Shown: one piece after another, positions 32,104 through 43,794 of the stretch | Numbering within the stretch: the stretch's first letter is position 1 | Layout of the letters: each line of letters begins with the position of its first letter | Assembly (NCBI GenBank): GCA_963971535.1 | Contig: OZ020591.1 | Location: 19,720,290 to 19,784,289 of the forward strand | Length of the DNA stretch: 64,000 nt | Direction: 5' to 3' | Source: Notolepis coatsorum | Taxonomy: Eukaryota > Chordata > Actinopteri > Aulopiformes > Paralepididae | Notes under the pieces: generated by a model | What the model saw: only the letters and a program-made list of their open reading frames with translations | The model's database searches: none | What the model was told of the DNA's origin: nothing | Made by a program: the position numbers and the translations under genes

Positions 32104-32633
32104 CTGTATCGTATCGCTCTCGCTCGGCATCGCTCTCTGCACAAGGGAGGCCGAGCGAGAGCCAACGGCCGACAAATACACCCCGCTGACAGCCCCCCAC
32201 AAACCATCAGAACAGGGAGGGCCGAGCCCCCCCGACCCACCCTAATGGCGGGCACCCCCCCTATTAGGGGCTTCACGGGAGGGCGACGGACCCGACCGTG
32301 CGAAGAGGCACTCAAGCAACTCAACGCACAGGGTGAGCAGACCGTGGCTTGACCCCACGACTACACACACGCACAACCCGCATGCCACCCGGGAATGAAC
32401 GGAGGAACAACCTCGTTACTGCCCCCAGAATCACGGGGTCAAGGGCAAACCCAACCCCGTGGCAAGGCCGTAGCAGCGGAGCACGAAGGAAGACCCAGAC
32501 CCACCAAAAGGACTGGACTCCCTAGAATGGGGGCCCGGAGAAGTCCATGATGCCAGCATCAAGACCCCACCAGGTGGGCACATAGTGCCCCGCCCCCCAC
32601 ATCGCCAGCGTATTCGGACAAAGGCCCCTCAGT

Positions 32634-32750
32634 TACTGCACCTGGTATTCCCAGGCGGAATCCCATCCAAGTACTAACCAGGCCAGAACCTGCCTAGCTT
32701 CCGAGATCGGACGAGATCGGGCGTGTTCAGGTTGGCATGGCCGTAAGCCG
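32634..32750 (-). pseudogene. 5S rRNA-derived sequence, copy 1
   Basis: On the minus strand it follows 5S rRNA from GCTTACGGCCATGCC through CGCCCGATCTCGTC, CTCGGAAGCTAGGCAGG (box A region) and GTACTTGGATGGGATTCC (box C region) to CCTGGGAATACCAGG. Full length is nearly covered. Box C differs from the usual GGGAGACC and box A has one change, so activity is doubtful. A further 14-base match to the 5S start (GCATGGCCGTAAGC) lies at 32816-32829. Confidence 0.85.
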
Positions 32751-33411
32751 AGCGGGCCCTGTCCCCCCAATAGTACACCGCCTGGCACACTGACCCTGCA
32801 GAACAGGCAGTCAGCATGGCCGTAAGCACACAAAAAAGGTTAACCAACGGAAGCAGGCAGCGCACCGGGGAAAAACCAGGCAACAGGCTGTTAACCCTAG
32901 CCTGGAGACTGCGGACAAGACAGGCGCCAGAGGGGACAGCTGAACACAGCCGCCCCGGCGGAAGGAGCGTAAGCTGGCGGTGTTGCATGACCAAGCCTCC
33001 ATTTAAAAACCCCCACCCAGAGGGGTCGAGGCAGAGAAGGCTGACACGATTGGCAGATGTCATGAACGTGCAGGGGCACCCTCAAACGGTGAACCCGGGA
33101 GTTGACACTGCTCCAACACACCAGGGAATCAACCACCTCGGTGTTACCCAATGCGGTGGTTGTTCCTATAACCCCTCAAGAAAAAACTCCAAAACACACC
33201 TGCGGGTACACACCGGCTATACCGCAGTACAAGTGTTTCAGTTTTCAAAAAAGGGTTAACCCAGGCCTACGGGTCGACGAAACATTACTTCGGACCGGGC
33301 CTGGCGGTACGGGAAGCACAGGGTCACCAGAGGAGGTCAAAAACCACCCCCACAGGCCCCTCTTCGCCATGCGTGAGAGAGGAGCGAAAAATAATGGAGA
33401 ACCAGCCCCTA

Positions 33412-33530
33412 AGCACACCGTACTTGGTATTCCCAGGCGGTCTCCCAACCAAGTACTAACCAGGACCAACCTGTGTAGCGGCCGAGATCCGACGAGATCG
33501 AGCGTGTACAGAATGGCATGGCTGTAAGCC
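33412..33530 (-). pseudogene. 5S rRNA-derived sequence, copy 2
   Basis: The same region of 5S rRNA in the same orientation about 780 bp further on, more diverged in the 5' half (GCTACACAGG in box A) but with GTACTTGGTTGGGAGACCGC nearly intact. The sequences outside the two 5S segments do not look alike, so the pair is not a simple tandem duplication. Confidence 0.8.
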
Positions 33531-34726
33531 ATTACGACAGTGCTGAGTAAAAACGTACCCAACCAGGGTCTCCATAGCGCTTAACCCTGTGACACCCAGA
33601 CCGACCTGGCATTTTTCCCCCTGAAAAAAGCCCAAGTCCCTCAGGGTACCAGAACAGCAGATCTGCATCCCCGGCGGACAACGGGTTCAACTGATCTGGA
33701 CCAGCGTGACCAGAACCAGTCCCGTGCCCTAACCACGCCGACATGCCTACTCCAGGAGAAAGGCAGATATGCGTGTCGATCTTAACATGAAAAGAAGGCG
33801 CCACCCAGACGTTCGGGCGAACCGCGCCTGGTGGCCCACCCCAAGGGCGTGAGACCCCTCTACATATGTTCAGATCCATTCCGTCATCATCCCCCAGACA
33901 TGAACGAGAATCCGTCGAAAAACCAACCCAGGTCGTGGGATTTGGTCGTCGGAAGAGGAAAAACCCCCATCTCAGTTACTTTATAAAAACGCTGTTTCAA
34001 CCACAAGCAACCAAGGCGTGCCAGTCAATCGCCTGTTTACAGCGAGCTAGCACTATACGTGCGTCGGGACACACCCCCATCAATGAACAGGCTATTTAGA
34101 CCTGTCATTGAATCCCCAAGGCGCCCAGGGGAACGACAAAAGGGGTGTGACACTCCCTAACTCCAACACTTCTGGAATAGAAAAGAAGGAAGCATCAACA
34201 GTATGTATCCCAGTCTACACAGCCGGGGTAAAAAATGTTCACATTTTTACATCCCACCACCCTCCCATAGGAAGGAGACGGGGATCCCCAGAGAGACTTC
34301 CCACGCGAGCTGTACAGATTGAAAAGAATATATTGCACCTTGAGCCATGTAAAAAATTGGTTTTAGGGCTCTCCGGGGAAGAGGCACTGAACCCATACAC
34401 ACTCAATAATCGAATTGAATCGAATACATATACAATAGAATAGGACCCTTCTAGAGGGTCCACTCACTTTGACAATCTGAGGAGGAAGGCTCTGTACTCT
34501 GATGGAGGCTCCCTCACATGGAAGAAGGAGTCCGAACTCACAGAAGGCCCGAATAGGCGCTTGGCGAGGAGGAGCCCTGACCACCTCCCTGAAACAGATC
34601 CATCACATGGACCTGAACAGCACACGGAAGTCCTACCAACAGAGACGCGCACGGTGACGTACTCTATGGCGGGGGAATGCCTGCGGTGCACACGCCCAAT
34701 ATACCAGGCCGTGGGACCAGGAAACT

Positions 34727-34751
34727 CCCCCCCCCCCCCCCCCCCCCCCCC
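34727..34751. repeat. C25 homopolymer
   Basis: An uninterrupted run of 25 C inside the large TIR-bounded insertion. Its length is probably uncertain in the assembly. Confidence 0.9.
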
Positions 34752-37280
34752 GTAACGTGCCTAACCCCCACGTGACGGGAACCTTGAAGGACAGGGGGTG
34801 TACCCCTGACCGACAGAAACAAGGGGGAGAGGAAAGGTTACCAGTTCACCCCTTTACGACCCCACACCCATGATACGATGTAATGACAAAAAGAGAATAT
34901 GACACAGTCATAGTCAGCTCTATGAAGCGTTTGACAGCTCCACACAGCGCATGAGCTAACCTGCTATCTGATTTTTACTAAGGAAAAACACAGAATAGAG
35001 AGGGCTCTAAGAGCCCCGGTCCAACATACACATGTGCTTCTGTGGCCAGTCCAACCCAGTTGTAGGTCACATGACACACACAACCCATCATCACCTACAA
35101 AAAATGGCAAAAACACTCAAGAGAGGAACGCCGTTTTTCACAATGAGAGAATACATCATTCTCGATTAGTATCGGCCACAGGCCTTGCTAAGCACACACG
35201 ACAGCGACCAAACCATTTTCTTTTAGGAAAATAAAGTTTCTCCAGCAGTTTTAGCACAACCTCAGCAATCAAGCTAAGGGTTACATCGCATCCCTACCAC
35301 ACAAAAGACACAATTAGCGCACAAACATGTCTGATAGGAGGATGAAAAAGTCCCCAGGAAACCGGGGGGAAACACAATCCTCTTATTTTACCCTCAATAC
35401 GGCCAGTTAAAACAGGAAAACCTGTTAATATGTGAACACACTGTTCATTGTCATCACAGGCTGAGAAAAGAACATTCTTTTACTCACTTGTCACCAAGCA
35501 TAGCTTCATAGGTTAGTTACCTTAGTTGTGAGTACACGGTACATATAAACACCATGATGTTTCTCACACAACAACCAAATCATTACATCCCGATTTGCAC
35601 GGAGAAGCTAACTGCCAGTGACAAAAACAGCTCACACATAACCCGCGTCGTACCCTAAATGCACTGCAGCAACACACGTTTTGGGAAAAACATCGTTATT
35701 CACAATACATTTAGAAAAGTAAAACCAGAAGACGTGTTATAAGGTCTGGTCAAACCTGTTCCTACCCGGAACGTAGATCAGCGAAGTGCAGTCACAGACA
35801 CCGTAGGAACACAGCCGCTCCTGTGTTGTTCGAACTGGGCAGCGTCGCCGCTCCAACCCGCACTACAGTCCTCTCTGTTGATGCAACCTTGCCGTCCTGG
35901 CTCAGGGCAGGGTCGACGAAACATCCCCTGTCAAGGATGACGTCGTAGTCAAGAGTGTAAAACATGTTAAAATCAAAGCACGTTCAACAGAATAGCATCA
36001 AGCTAACGGCCGCTCCAACCGTTCGGGCGCTACTGCTCCTGCTCGCGAGACGCCGAGCTAACGGCGCACGCGACCAGAAGCAAGCTCACGGCGGCGCGCA
36101 AGAAGCCAAAGCTACCCCGCGCCAGGCCATGGCCTATAGCAGCAAGCTAACGTTACCTAGTGATCACGCCATGTTAGCACCGCAGCTAACAGCTGACTGG
36201 CTAACAGTAGGCCCAACCTAAGCAGGCCATGCAGCGATCCAGCAGGCTAACGCAGCAGTTAACAGCTGACTGGCTAACCGCAAGCTATGAACATGTAAAC
36301 AATGACATAACACTCACCCAGACAGGCCGCCGTTCTGAACCTCTCCTCACTTTTTAAGAGAACAGAGAAACAAGATGTCAACACTGCTTTACAACAGTGA
36401 TTTTACCAACACCCGACGGAATCAGCACAATACCAAACTGGCCTGTGTAGCTGATTTGAACATGGATCTGCCGCTATCGCACATCCATGCACATATCCCC
36501 TCGTGAAGGAATACTCTCATTTGGATATGAAAGATGGGGCCTTAACACGGTGACAGAGAGAATCCACTCGTCCAGAACACACAGGGATCACCAGTGTTAA
36601 TGGTCGCGGCCCACTAGTTAAAACTATAATGGTCTTCAGACCAAGGCCTTCTGTCGCCTAGGTGGCTGAACAAAGGACCCTAGCCTGGGGCCGGTTTCCA
36701 TAAACATTGTCAAGTAGCCCCCATAGCACTAACAGACAAGTGGAGCCTGCCAGCAAAAACACTACTCACCCAACCTGGAACGCACCGCTTCTCACAACAG
36801 CGGCATGTCCGACAGTTCAGCTGTGGCCTGACAGGTTTCACCCCAACAAACACAGCAAGGAACTGCAGTTGAGAAGCATGCAGCGGCGTGCTCCCAATAC
36901 GAAAACCGGTGGAGGATTTTTAGAATGATCAACATCTTCCAGACACTCCAGTACGAAGACAATATCGCCGTATTTTCTCGAAAATAGTGAGAGAGAAAAT
37001 AAAGATATGATGTCAACGTATCCTTGTTTCCCAAAGCTGCTCCTAATCCTTTCCATCATGGTGTCAAGTGTGGGGATCTACCGAGGCACTTCTTCCTTGT
37101 GGTGAAAGCGAGAAGGAGGCGAGTGGGTGGCCCCACCCCTGCTTATATGGGTAAGCTGATAGGGGTGTGGTCAGACGAATATTGGGATTAAAGGTACATT
37201 GTGGTCTTTATTCAGTGCGCGTGCACATATGCGAGATAGTGCAGAGAGCGATGCCGAGCGAGAGCGATACGATACAGAAC

Positions 37281-37520
37281 TTCAAAGTCCTCACTTTTAC
37301 TTTCAGAGCACTCCACCGTCAGGCACCTATCTACATCACTGAACTCATCCATCCCTACAACAACACTTGCTCACTCAGATCTGCCGATCAGCACCTCCTG
37401 GTGGTCCCCAGGTCCAGGCTCAAAAAAAGGGGTGATCGAGGCTCTGGAATGCTCTCCCCCTGGACCTGCGAACTGCCCCCTCAGAAAACTCTTTTAAAAA
37501 ACAACTAAAAACACATGTTT
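37281..37520 (+). pseudogene. Rex1/L2-like LINE ORF2 C-terminus, right part
   Basis: It continues the frame from 31812: NFKVLTFTFRALHRQAPIYI, ELIHPYNNTCSLRSADQHLL and VVPRSRLKKRGDRGSGMLSP. Family usage is RDFKVLLLTYKAL...LRS.....L.VPR. One small frame change occurs near 37425. Confidence 0.75.
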
Positions 37521-37796
37521 AGACAGGCTTTTGGTCATACATAGGCACTCTTTCTTGTCCTCATAATAATAATAATAATGGATTGGATTTATATAGCGCT
37601 CTTCATGACACCCCAGTGACCCCAGAGCGCTTACAGAGTCCATTATTCGTTCATACACAGTCATACCGGTGGTGGTAAGCTACAATTGCAGCCAGAGCTG
37701 CCCTGAAGCAGACTCACGGAAGCGTGGCGAATAATCATCGCCTACGGCCCCTCCGACCACCACCAACATTCATTCACATGCATACACGCCAAGTAG
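37521..37796. repeat. LINE 3' UTR, (AAT)n and common fish repeat
   Basis: After the LINE end there is an (AAT)n stretch at 37564-37577. Then comes GGATTTATATAGCGCT...CCAGAGCGCTTACA...TCATTCACATGCATACACG, a teleost interspersed repeat type. It ends at the poly(T) that marks the L1-like element's 3' end. Confidence 0.55.
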
Positions 37797-37979
37797 GTTT
37801 TATTTTTTTTATAAATGTTTTTATTTTCAATTTTCAACATAGAACAAGACATCACAATACAATACCGTTAACAATAATAAAAATAATGACACTAACAACA
37901 GTAATAACATCACAAGACAGGCAAACAAAAAAGAAAAAAGACAATAAAAATTAAATAAGGAAATGACAATAGAAAATAA

Positions 37980-38275
37980 ACTAGTCAAGTGGGCATGTAC
38001 CGCATTACTGTAGTCAAAGGTATATGTACAGCATTACTGTAGTCAAGAGAACATGTACCGCACTACTGTAGCCAAGAGGACATGTACAGTATCATTGTAG
38101 TCAAGTGGGCATGTACAGTACTACTGTAGTCAAGTGGATATGTACAGTATTACTGTAGTCAAGGGTACATGTACAGCACTACTGTAGTCAAGAGAACATG
38201 TACAGTATTACCGCAGTCAAGAGAACATGTATAGTACCACTGTAGTCAATAGGACATGTACAGTATTTACAACGC
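37980..38275. repeat. 29-bp tandem repeat in L1 3' UTR
   Basis: About ten copies of a 29-bp unit of the form ACTGTAGTCAAGAGAACATG plus TACAGTATT. They lie between the poly(A) end and the ORF2 stop of the L1-like element. Confidence 0.85.
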
Positions 38276-38311
38276 CAGTACCGTCAGACAAAACAAGGCA
38301 GCAGTGGGAGG

Positions 38312-39537
38312 TTACTGGTAATGGGGAAATCCGGCGAGTACAGTGGTGGATAGTGCAGGCCCAATATGTGACAGATAAGGGTCCCAGATCTCATAAAAAG
38401 TGTCCAACTTGGAATGCAGCATACACGTAATATATTCACAGGGGATACATTCCATTATGATATTGTGCCATGACCTCATTGACGGGACCTCGTCCTTGAT
38501 CCAAAACAATAGGATGTTCTTTCTAGCAGCAAATGTCAACAAATTGAACAGTCTCTTATGCTTGGAATTGGTAACATGAATATCTGGGAGGCCCAGCAAA
38601 AGGCAGAGGGGATCCAGCTCGATGGGGGTGTGAAATATGTCAGACAGTTCTTCTACAACGTCGTACCAGTAGCTCTGTAGTTTTACACAGGTCCAAAAAC
38701 AGTGGACGTGATTTCCAATCTCTATCTTGCATTTAAAGCAAAGTGGGGACGTATTGGGATCCATTTTACTTTTACGGGCGGGGGTAATATGAATGCGATG
38801 CAATATTCTAATTTGGATGGCCTTGGTGCGGTTACAAACCGAGATTTTTTTTGCGTAGGTCCACGTATCCTGCCAGTCTGCATCTGTGATTTCTATGTCC
38901 AAATCCTCTTCCCAGGACTGTTTAGTAACATAGGAAGATAAAGATGAATTAAGGTTCAGAGTACTATAGAAGATAGATATTTGTTTTTTGGGGATCTGCA
39001 AGGAGAGGGCTTGCTCCACCTGCGAGGTGGAGATGTCAGTTAAAAGTGAGGTGTCCTTGGTGATAAACTGCCTAATTTGTAGGTACCTAAAAAATTCCGC
39101 TTTCAATAGGCCATATCGCTGCTGCAGCTGTGTAAAGGACATTAGGGTCCGGCCATCAAACAGGTGGCCAAGATCGGTTATGCCCTGCTTATACCAGGTC
39201 TTGAAGCCGCCGCCGATTTGGTCTGGCTTAAAGTCAGGATTGCCTACAATCGGGGTAAGAGGAGAGGTCAGCTTGGCTCGGCCCTCCACCTTACGGACAG
39301 TCTTCCAGGCCTTGACGGAACATAATGTGATGCGGTTGGAGCACATCTTCCTCACAGACCTAAAGTCTTTGATAAATAGTAGGTTCCACAGGGGGGACTT
39401 AGATTGCGAGGATTCAACGTCCAGCCATATTGACAGTGGGTCTGATCTGAACCAGCCGACCAGCACCCTAAGGTGTGCCGCCAGCTGGTAGTGTCTAATA
39501 TTAGGTAGGTCTAGACCCCCATCTTCACTATCCATCT
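38312..39537 (-). pseudogene. L1-like ORF2, C-terminal part
   Basis: A 407-codon open frame starting at the element break: DSEDGGLDLPNIRHYQLAAH, then LFDGRTLMSFTQLQQRYGL and the Cys-rich end CFKCKIEIGNHVHCFWTC (CxxC...HxxxxC type), as in vertebrate L1 ORF2. It stops at 38312. It is the continuation of the frame at 39898-41666, which ends LKMAKLRK, and the two are separated only by the foldback element. Without the insertion the reading frame is probably still one base out, so the host copy may already have been damaged. Confidence 0.83.
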
Positions 39538-39897
39538 TTATTACATGGCGTTTTCACATTCGCCGAAATGCTTGCTTGTGATTGCCGGCGATGACAGGGG
39601 GCGGAGCGACGAGCGGAGCCAGAACACAGCGGAGCCAGAAGGCTGCCTGCGATAATAATAATCACTTTATTTGGGCTGACAGAGCCACAGAACAACTGCG
39701 ATTTGTCAAATGAATTAGGTATATTGTTAGTAAGTTAGCCATGTAATAAGCGGGATAATGTATAGCCTACTCGGTCATTGTCGCAAAATAATTGACCTTC
39801 ACTACGTTTAAAACACCTCGGCGCGGCGCCTCGGTATTTTAAACTCCGTGTCGGTCAATTATTTTGCGACAATGACCTCGTAGCCATACATTATCCC
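39538..39897 (-). mobile_element. Foldback/hairpin element, copy 2
   Basis: Second copy of the element at 3227-3657, in inverse orientation. The TIR part TTATTACATGGC...GCCATGTAATAA is at 39538-39750 and the 145-bp palindrome (GGGATAATGTATAGCC ... ATTATCCC) at 39753-39897, with GGCGCGGCGCC at its centre. It is inserted in the L1-like ORF2. TTA stands at both borders (39538-39540 and 39898-39900), a possible 3-bp duplication. Confidence 0.75.
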
Positions 39898-41880
39898 TTA
39901 CGTAATTTGGCCATTTTCAGACGCGGTTTCTTCCCATTCCAAATGAATGAGCTTAGCCAGCCTTCCAGCACCTTGATAACCTTGTTTTTCAGCAGCACTG
40001 GGATCATTTGGAGAGGGTACAACAGTCTGGGGAGTACGTTCATCTTGACGAGGGCAATCCTACCCAGCCAGGAGATCGGTAAAGGGGCCCATCTAACTAA
40101 GTCTGCCCTTATGGTGTCCAAAAGAGGGGGAAAATTGGCCTTAGCCAACGTATCATAGGTGGGTGTCACAAATACTCCTAGGTAAACGAAGCCGGAGGGC
40201 GACCAGCGAAATGGGAAGGGCTCGGGCAGTATCGGGATAGATTTGAGTGTCCCAAGTGGCATTGCTTCGGATTTGGAAAAGTTTATTTTGTACCCCGAGA
40301 AGGTTCCAAATGTGGAAATCATGCGGGTTAGACATGGAATTGAAGAGTCAGGCTTAGACACAAAGATCAGCACGTCGTCCGCGTAAAGAGTGATTTTGTG
40401 CTCCCTCCCGCCCACTCTAATAGCTGAGATCTCGGCTGACTGCCTTACGGCCTGTGCGAGTGGTTCTATGGCCATGTCGAATAGTAAAGGGCTAAGAGGA
40501 TCCCCCTGGGGGTTCCCCCGCTGCAGAGGAAAGTTGCTAGACCTAAGTCCATTAGTCAGGACCGCCGACATCCACGAGTTGTAAAGAACCTTGACCCAGT
40601 CAATAAAGGTGTCACCTAAGCCAAATTCAGCGAGGGTTAAAAATAGATACGGCCATTCTACACGGTCAAATGCCTTCTCCGCGTCGAGAGACAGAACCAC
40701 CGCGGGGTGGTCTGTCTCACGAGTCATTTGGATGATATTGAGGAGCCGTCTCATGTTGTCAGTAGAGTTCCTACCCTTAATAAAACCGGTCTGATCCTCG
40801 TTAATAATAAAAGGGAGTACTTTTTCCAGGCGCCAGGATCTTGGAAAGCAACTTTTGGTCGAATTGAGTAGGGCTATAGGCCTATAGGAGGCGCACTCCT
40901 CAGGGCATTTACCCTTCTTAAGGAGAAGGCAGATATTGGCTTCCCGTAGAGACTGGGGCAGTATCCCCACCTCAGCGGAGTGATTAAGCATTGCCAGCAG
41001 GGGATCTAATAGAATATGACCGAACTCTTTATAAAACTCGCATCCGAAACCGTCCGGGCCCGGAGCCTTACCAGATGGCATAGCCTTAAGGGCGCCCAGA
41101 GCTTCTTCCTTCGTAATTGGGGCGTTAAGGAGCAAGTTCTGATCTTTTGATACCTTAGGGAGGTGTAATTCAGCGAAGAAGGCCTGCATGTCAGAGAGAG
41201 CACCATCGGGTCGCTCGGTCCTATAGAGTTGGGCATAGAAAGAGGCAAACTCTTTGTTAATAGTTTTGGTGTCAAAGGACCTGACCCCGTTGGAGTCAGA
41301 GATTGAGGCTATTACTTGGGTGTCAGCCCTTTTTTTTGCCAAGTTAGCCAGGCACCTACCCGGCTTGTCACCGTGTTCGTACATCCTCTGTTTGGCAAAT
41401 TTAAGAGAATATTCGGCGTCCTGGATCAGAAGAGTGTTTAGCGCCGCTCTGGTGGCCGTAAGCTCCATAAGCACAGCCGGGGCTGGGTTTGAAACATGCT
41501 GATTTTCAAGGTCGGCTAGTTTGGATTCAAGAAGTTTACATTGTTCATTTTTCTTGTGCTTCTTGGATGATACATAAGATATAATCAGTCCACGAGAAAA
41601 GACCTTAGATGTTTCCCAGAGTAGAGACGGGTTATCCGTAGAGCGAAAGTTAATTGAGTAGAACATTTTAAATTCCGATTCGAAATAGGAGACAAATATA
41701 TCATCTTTGAGGAGGTATGGGTTGAGGCGCCAACGCCTCGACAGCGCTCTCTCTTCTGACAGGGAGTAGACCAGGTATATAGGGGCGTGATCCGATAGAA
41801 CGATGCTTCCGATTGTGCAGGACGATACTAGAAAGAGCTTAGAGGAAGGGATGAAGAAATAGTCTATTCTACTGTTGCTC
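39898..41880 (-). pseudogene. L1-like ORF2, endonuclease end and reverse transcriptase
   Basis: Just after a one-base shift at about 41880 it reads SNSRIDYFFIPSS and SDHAPIYLVYSL (end of endonuclease), then RT: GKAPGPDGFGCEFYKEF, FRPIALLNST region, QTGFIKGRNSTDNMRRLL, VVLSLDAEKAFDRVEWPYLF, GNPQGDPLSPLLFDMAIEPL and LYADDVLIFVSKP (YADD box). At about 40830-40860 the stretch STKSCFPRSWRLEK is out of register with the family's KKLLSKILA.RLEK, indicating two small compensating indels. Long open frame from 41666 down to the foldback insertion. Confidence 0.87.
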
Positions 41881-42538
41881 TAAAAAAGGTGAACTTCAGT
41901 TCGGATGGGCAAAGGGTTCTCCAGACATCTGAGTATCCAGTGTCTTCGCATAGGGAGGTGAGCATCTTTGCTTGCCTAGAGGGGGGAGCCAGACTGGGTG
42001 GGAGTTTGTCAAGAGACGGTATGCGGTGACAATTAAAGTCTCCGCCCACAAAGGCGTTCTCAGAGGCCAGGCCATTAAATTCAGCAAATATCTTGGATAG
42101 AAAGTCAGGGGAATAGCCTGGGGGACAGTATACATTCATAAATGTCATTTCTTTACCCTTAAGAACCCCTTTGATAATCACATAGCGACCTTGGCTATCC
42201 ACAGAGGAAGTTATAAGTCTAAAGGGGAGATTTTTATTGATCAATATGGCCACGCCCCTACTAAACGTAGAATAGTTTGTAGCAAAGACCTGTCCTACCC
42301 AGCTCTTTTGGAGTTTAGCAGTGTCGTTGGGCCCCATATGAGTTTCTTGTAAAAAAGCAATCGACACATTCTCCCTCCTTAAAAAGGTCAGAATCGCCTT
42401 CCTCTTAGCCAACCTCTGCAGGCCTTGAACATTCCAGGAGCAGAGCTTGACGCTCTCAGAGTTAGCCGTAGCCATAGAACATTGAAGGGCGTGTAGGTGG
42501 GGCAGACCTGGGCAAGCCTGTGGGCATGTAGAATTCAC
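41864..42538 (-). pseudogene. L1-like ORF2, AP endonuclease domain
   Basis: From an internal Met (MATANSESV...) it reads VKLCSWNVQGLQRLAKRKAI, FLQETHM, RGVAILINKNL, NVYCPPGYSPDF, GGDFNCHRIPSLD and then WRTLCPSELKFTFF. These are the L1 endonuclease motifs with the catalytic N, E, D and N positions present. The frame then runs to a stop at 41864 because of the one-base shift at about 41880; the SDH motif lies beyond it in the next frame. The upstream N-terminal residues (42480-42538) are not typical and may be leader. Confidence 0.82.
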
Positions 42539-42645
42539 TTAACTTAAACACTATGCACACGTATTTCGAGCCATACATAAAACATATAATAATGACATAA
42601 AAAACATATAAATGTGTGGGACCGATGGGTCTTTCCCCAACATTT

Positions 42646-43794
42646 ACCGGTTCATGCAACCCGCATGGCTCCCATTAATGTTTACTACAAGCGTTGCAAG
42701 GGCAAGGCTAAGAGAATCATTAAAGACTCCAGTCACCCGAACAACTGCCTCTTCGAACTGCTGCGGTCAGGCAAGCGATACAGGAGTCTCAAGGCGAGCA
42801 CAGAAAGACTCAGAAGTAGCTTCTATCCCCAGGCCATCAGGCTGCTAAACGAACAATGAATGAACACTACACAACAACAACCACCAAACGCACATAGCAC
42901 ACACATCCACACGCACACACCCACTTTAAACAAACACACTGTAGCACCCACTCCACACACTTTATAGCACACACCCACTTTAAACAAACACACTGTAGCA
43001 CCCACTCCCCACACTTTATATTTATGGATGAAGGATTGCACTACAACTCGTACACCTTACTGTAAATTGTACCTAAAATTGTACCTCATCCCATTTCTGC
43101 TTTGCACTAGATAGTACTGTACATTAGTACACTGCATAGTATTGTGTATTGTATATTATATGGTAACTCAGAACATTGTACATATGTCTATACCGAACAC
43201 TGTGACCTCATTTTCTTCTTCTAAATTCATGCTATATTATGTTATTATGTTATTTGATACTATCTTGTCTAGCACAGTCTCTGGAGCGTAACAGTAAGAA
43301 GCATTTTGTATGAAAGTATTCTGTACTTCTGTATGACAACTATTAAAGAACTTGAACATCACAGGGACTCGCCAACATTTCCAGAGACTTCAAACCTACC
43401 ACTCGTAGAACCATCTCCGTGGCCAACTGCCACATTTCCCTGTATACAAAAGTGCCTCAGAGTGTAAAGCAAACAAGAAAAAATCAAATTGAACCATAAG
43501 CCAATAGTAAGGTCAACGGCTGGAACCCAGAACTGTCGGTAAAAGGGGGGGGGGGGGGGGGGGGTGTATCTGCCAGGCATGCTGCGACAAAACAGGCGCG
43601 CAGTACCTCCACCAGGCCGGGAGGGGGCGATACCCTGTCCGCGAGACTGTTATCTCCCCTGACGCTGGTTCGACCCTACACAGTTATGCCTCCCCACCAG
43701 AGGAGGGCGCTGTGCCGGGGGCCGCCCGCCGCTCCCGCGAGCACATTGTCAGCAGCAAACATTAATGGGAGCCATGCGGGTTGCATGAACCGGT
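42646..43794. mobile_element. TIR element with 38-bp inverted ends carrying a LINE tail
   Basis: 42646-42683 and 43757-43794 are exact inverse copies (ACCGGTTCATGCAACCCGCA ... TTAATGTTT). The unit lies in the spacer between ORF1 and ORF2 of the L1-like element. Inside are a LINE 3' fragment (42684-43350) and C/G-rich DNA including a G20 run at 43545-43564. No transposase is present. It could be a nonautonomous DNA element that received a LINE insertion. Confidence 0.65.
42684..43350 (+). pseudogene. LINE ORF2 C-terminal end and 3' UTR
   Basis: Reads RCKGKAKRIIKDSSHPNNCL, FELLRSGKRYRSL and SSFYPQAIRLLNEQ with a stop at 42857-42859, the characteristic C-terminus of a widespread fish LINE. The 3' UTR contains a 54-bp repeat in two copies (about 42915-43020, with CACACCCACTTTAAACAAAC), and a TTAAAGAACTTGAAC end. 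It is strongly 5' truncated. Confidence 0.7.

Larger units (their letters stand above)
31813..37282. mobile_element. ~5.5-kb noncoding TIR-bounded insertion
   Basis: It interrupts a LINE coding frame. About 180 bp at its left (31855-32035) is the inverse of about 180 bp at its right (37100-37265), sharing CGGCATCGCTCTCTGCAC, CTCGCATATGTG, TGAATAAAGACCACAATGTA and CTTATATGGGTAAGCTGATA. The right tip is CGATACGATACAGAAC, whose inverse also occurs internally at 32101-32116. The interior is C-rich on the plus strand, carries two 5S-rRNA-like segments, a C25 run and many GCTAAC motifs (35990-36290), and no transposase, RT or other domain that I can recognise. The target duplication is unclear (AAC at most). 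Class unknown. Confidence 0.65.

Noticed and set aside
32634-33530. Functional 5S rRNA genes
   Set aside because: Both copies carry changes in the internal promoter boxes and lack a tandem 5S context, so they are treated as 5S-derived pseudogenes.
33102-34443. Several 70-140 codon frames in the large TIR-bounded insertion
   Set aside because: None shows a domain. They cross the 5S-derived segment or C-rich DNA and look like chance frames.
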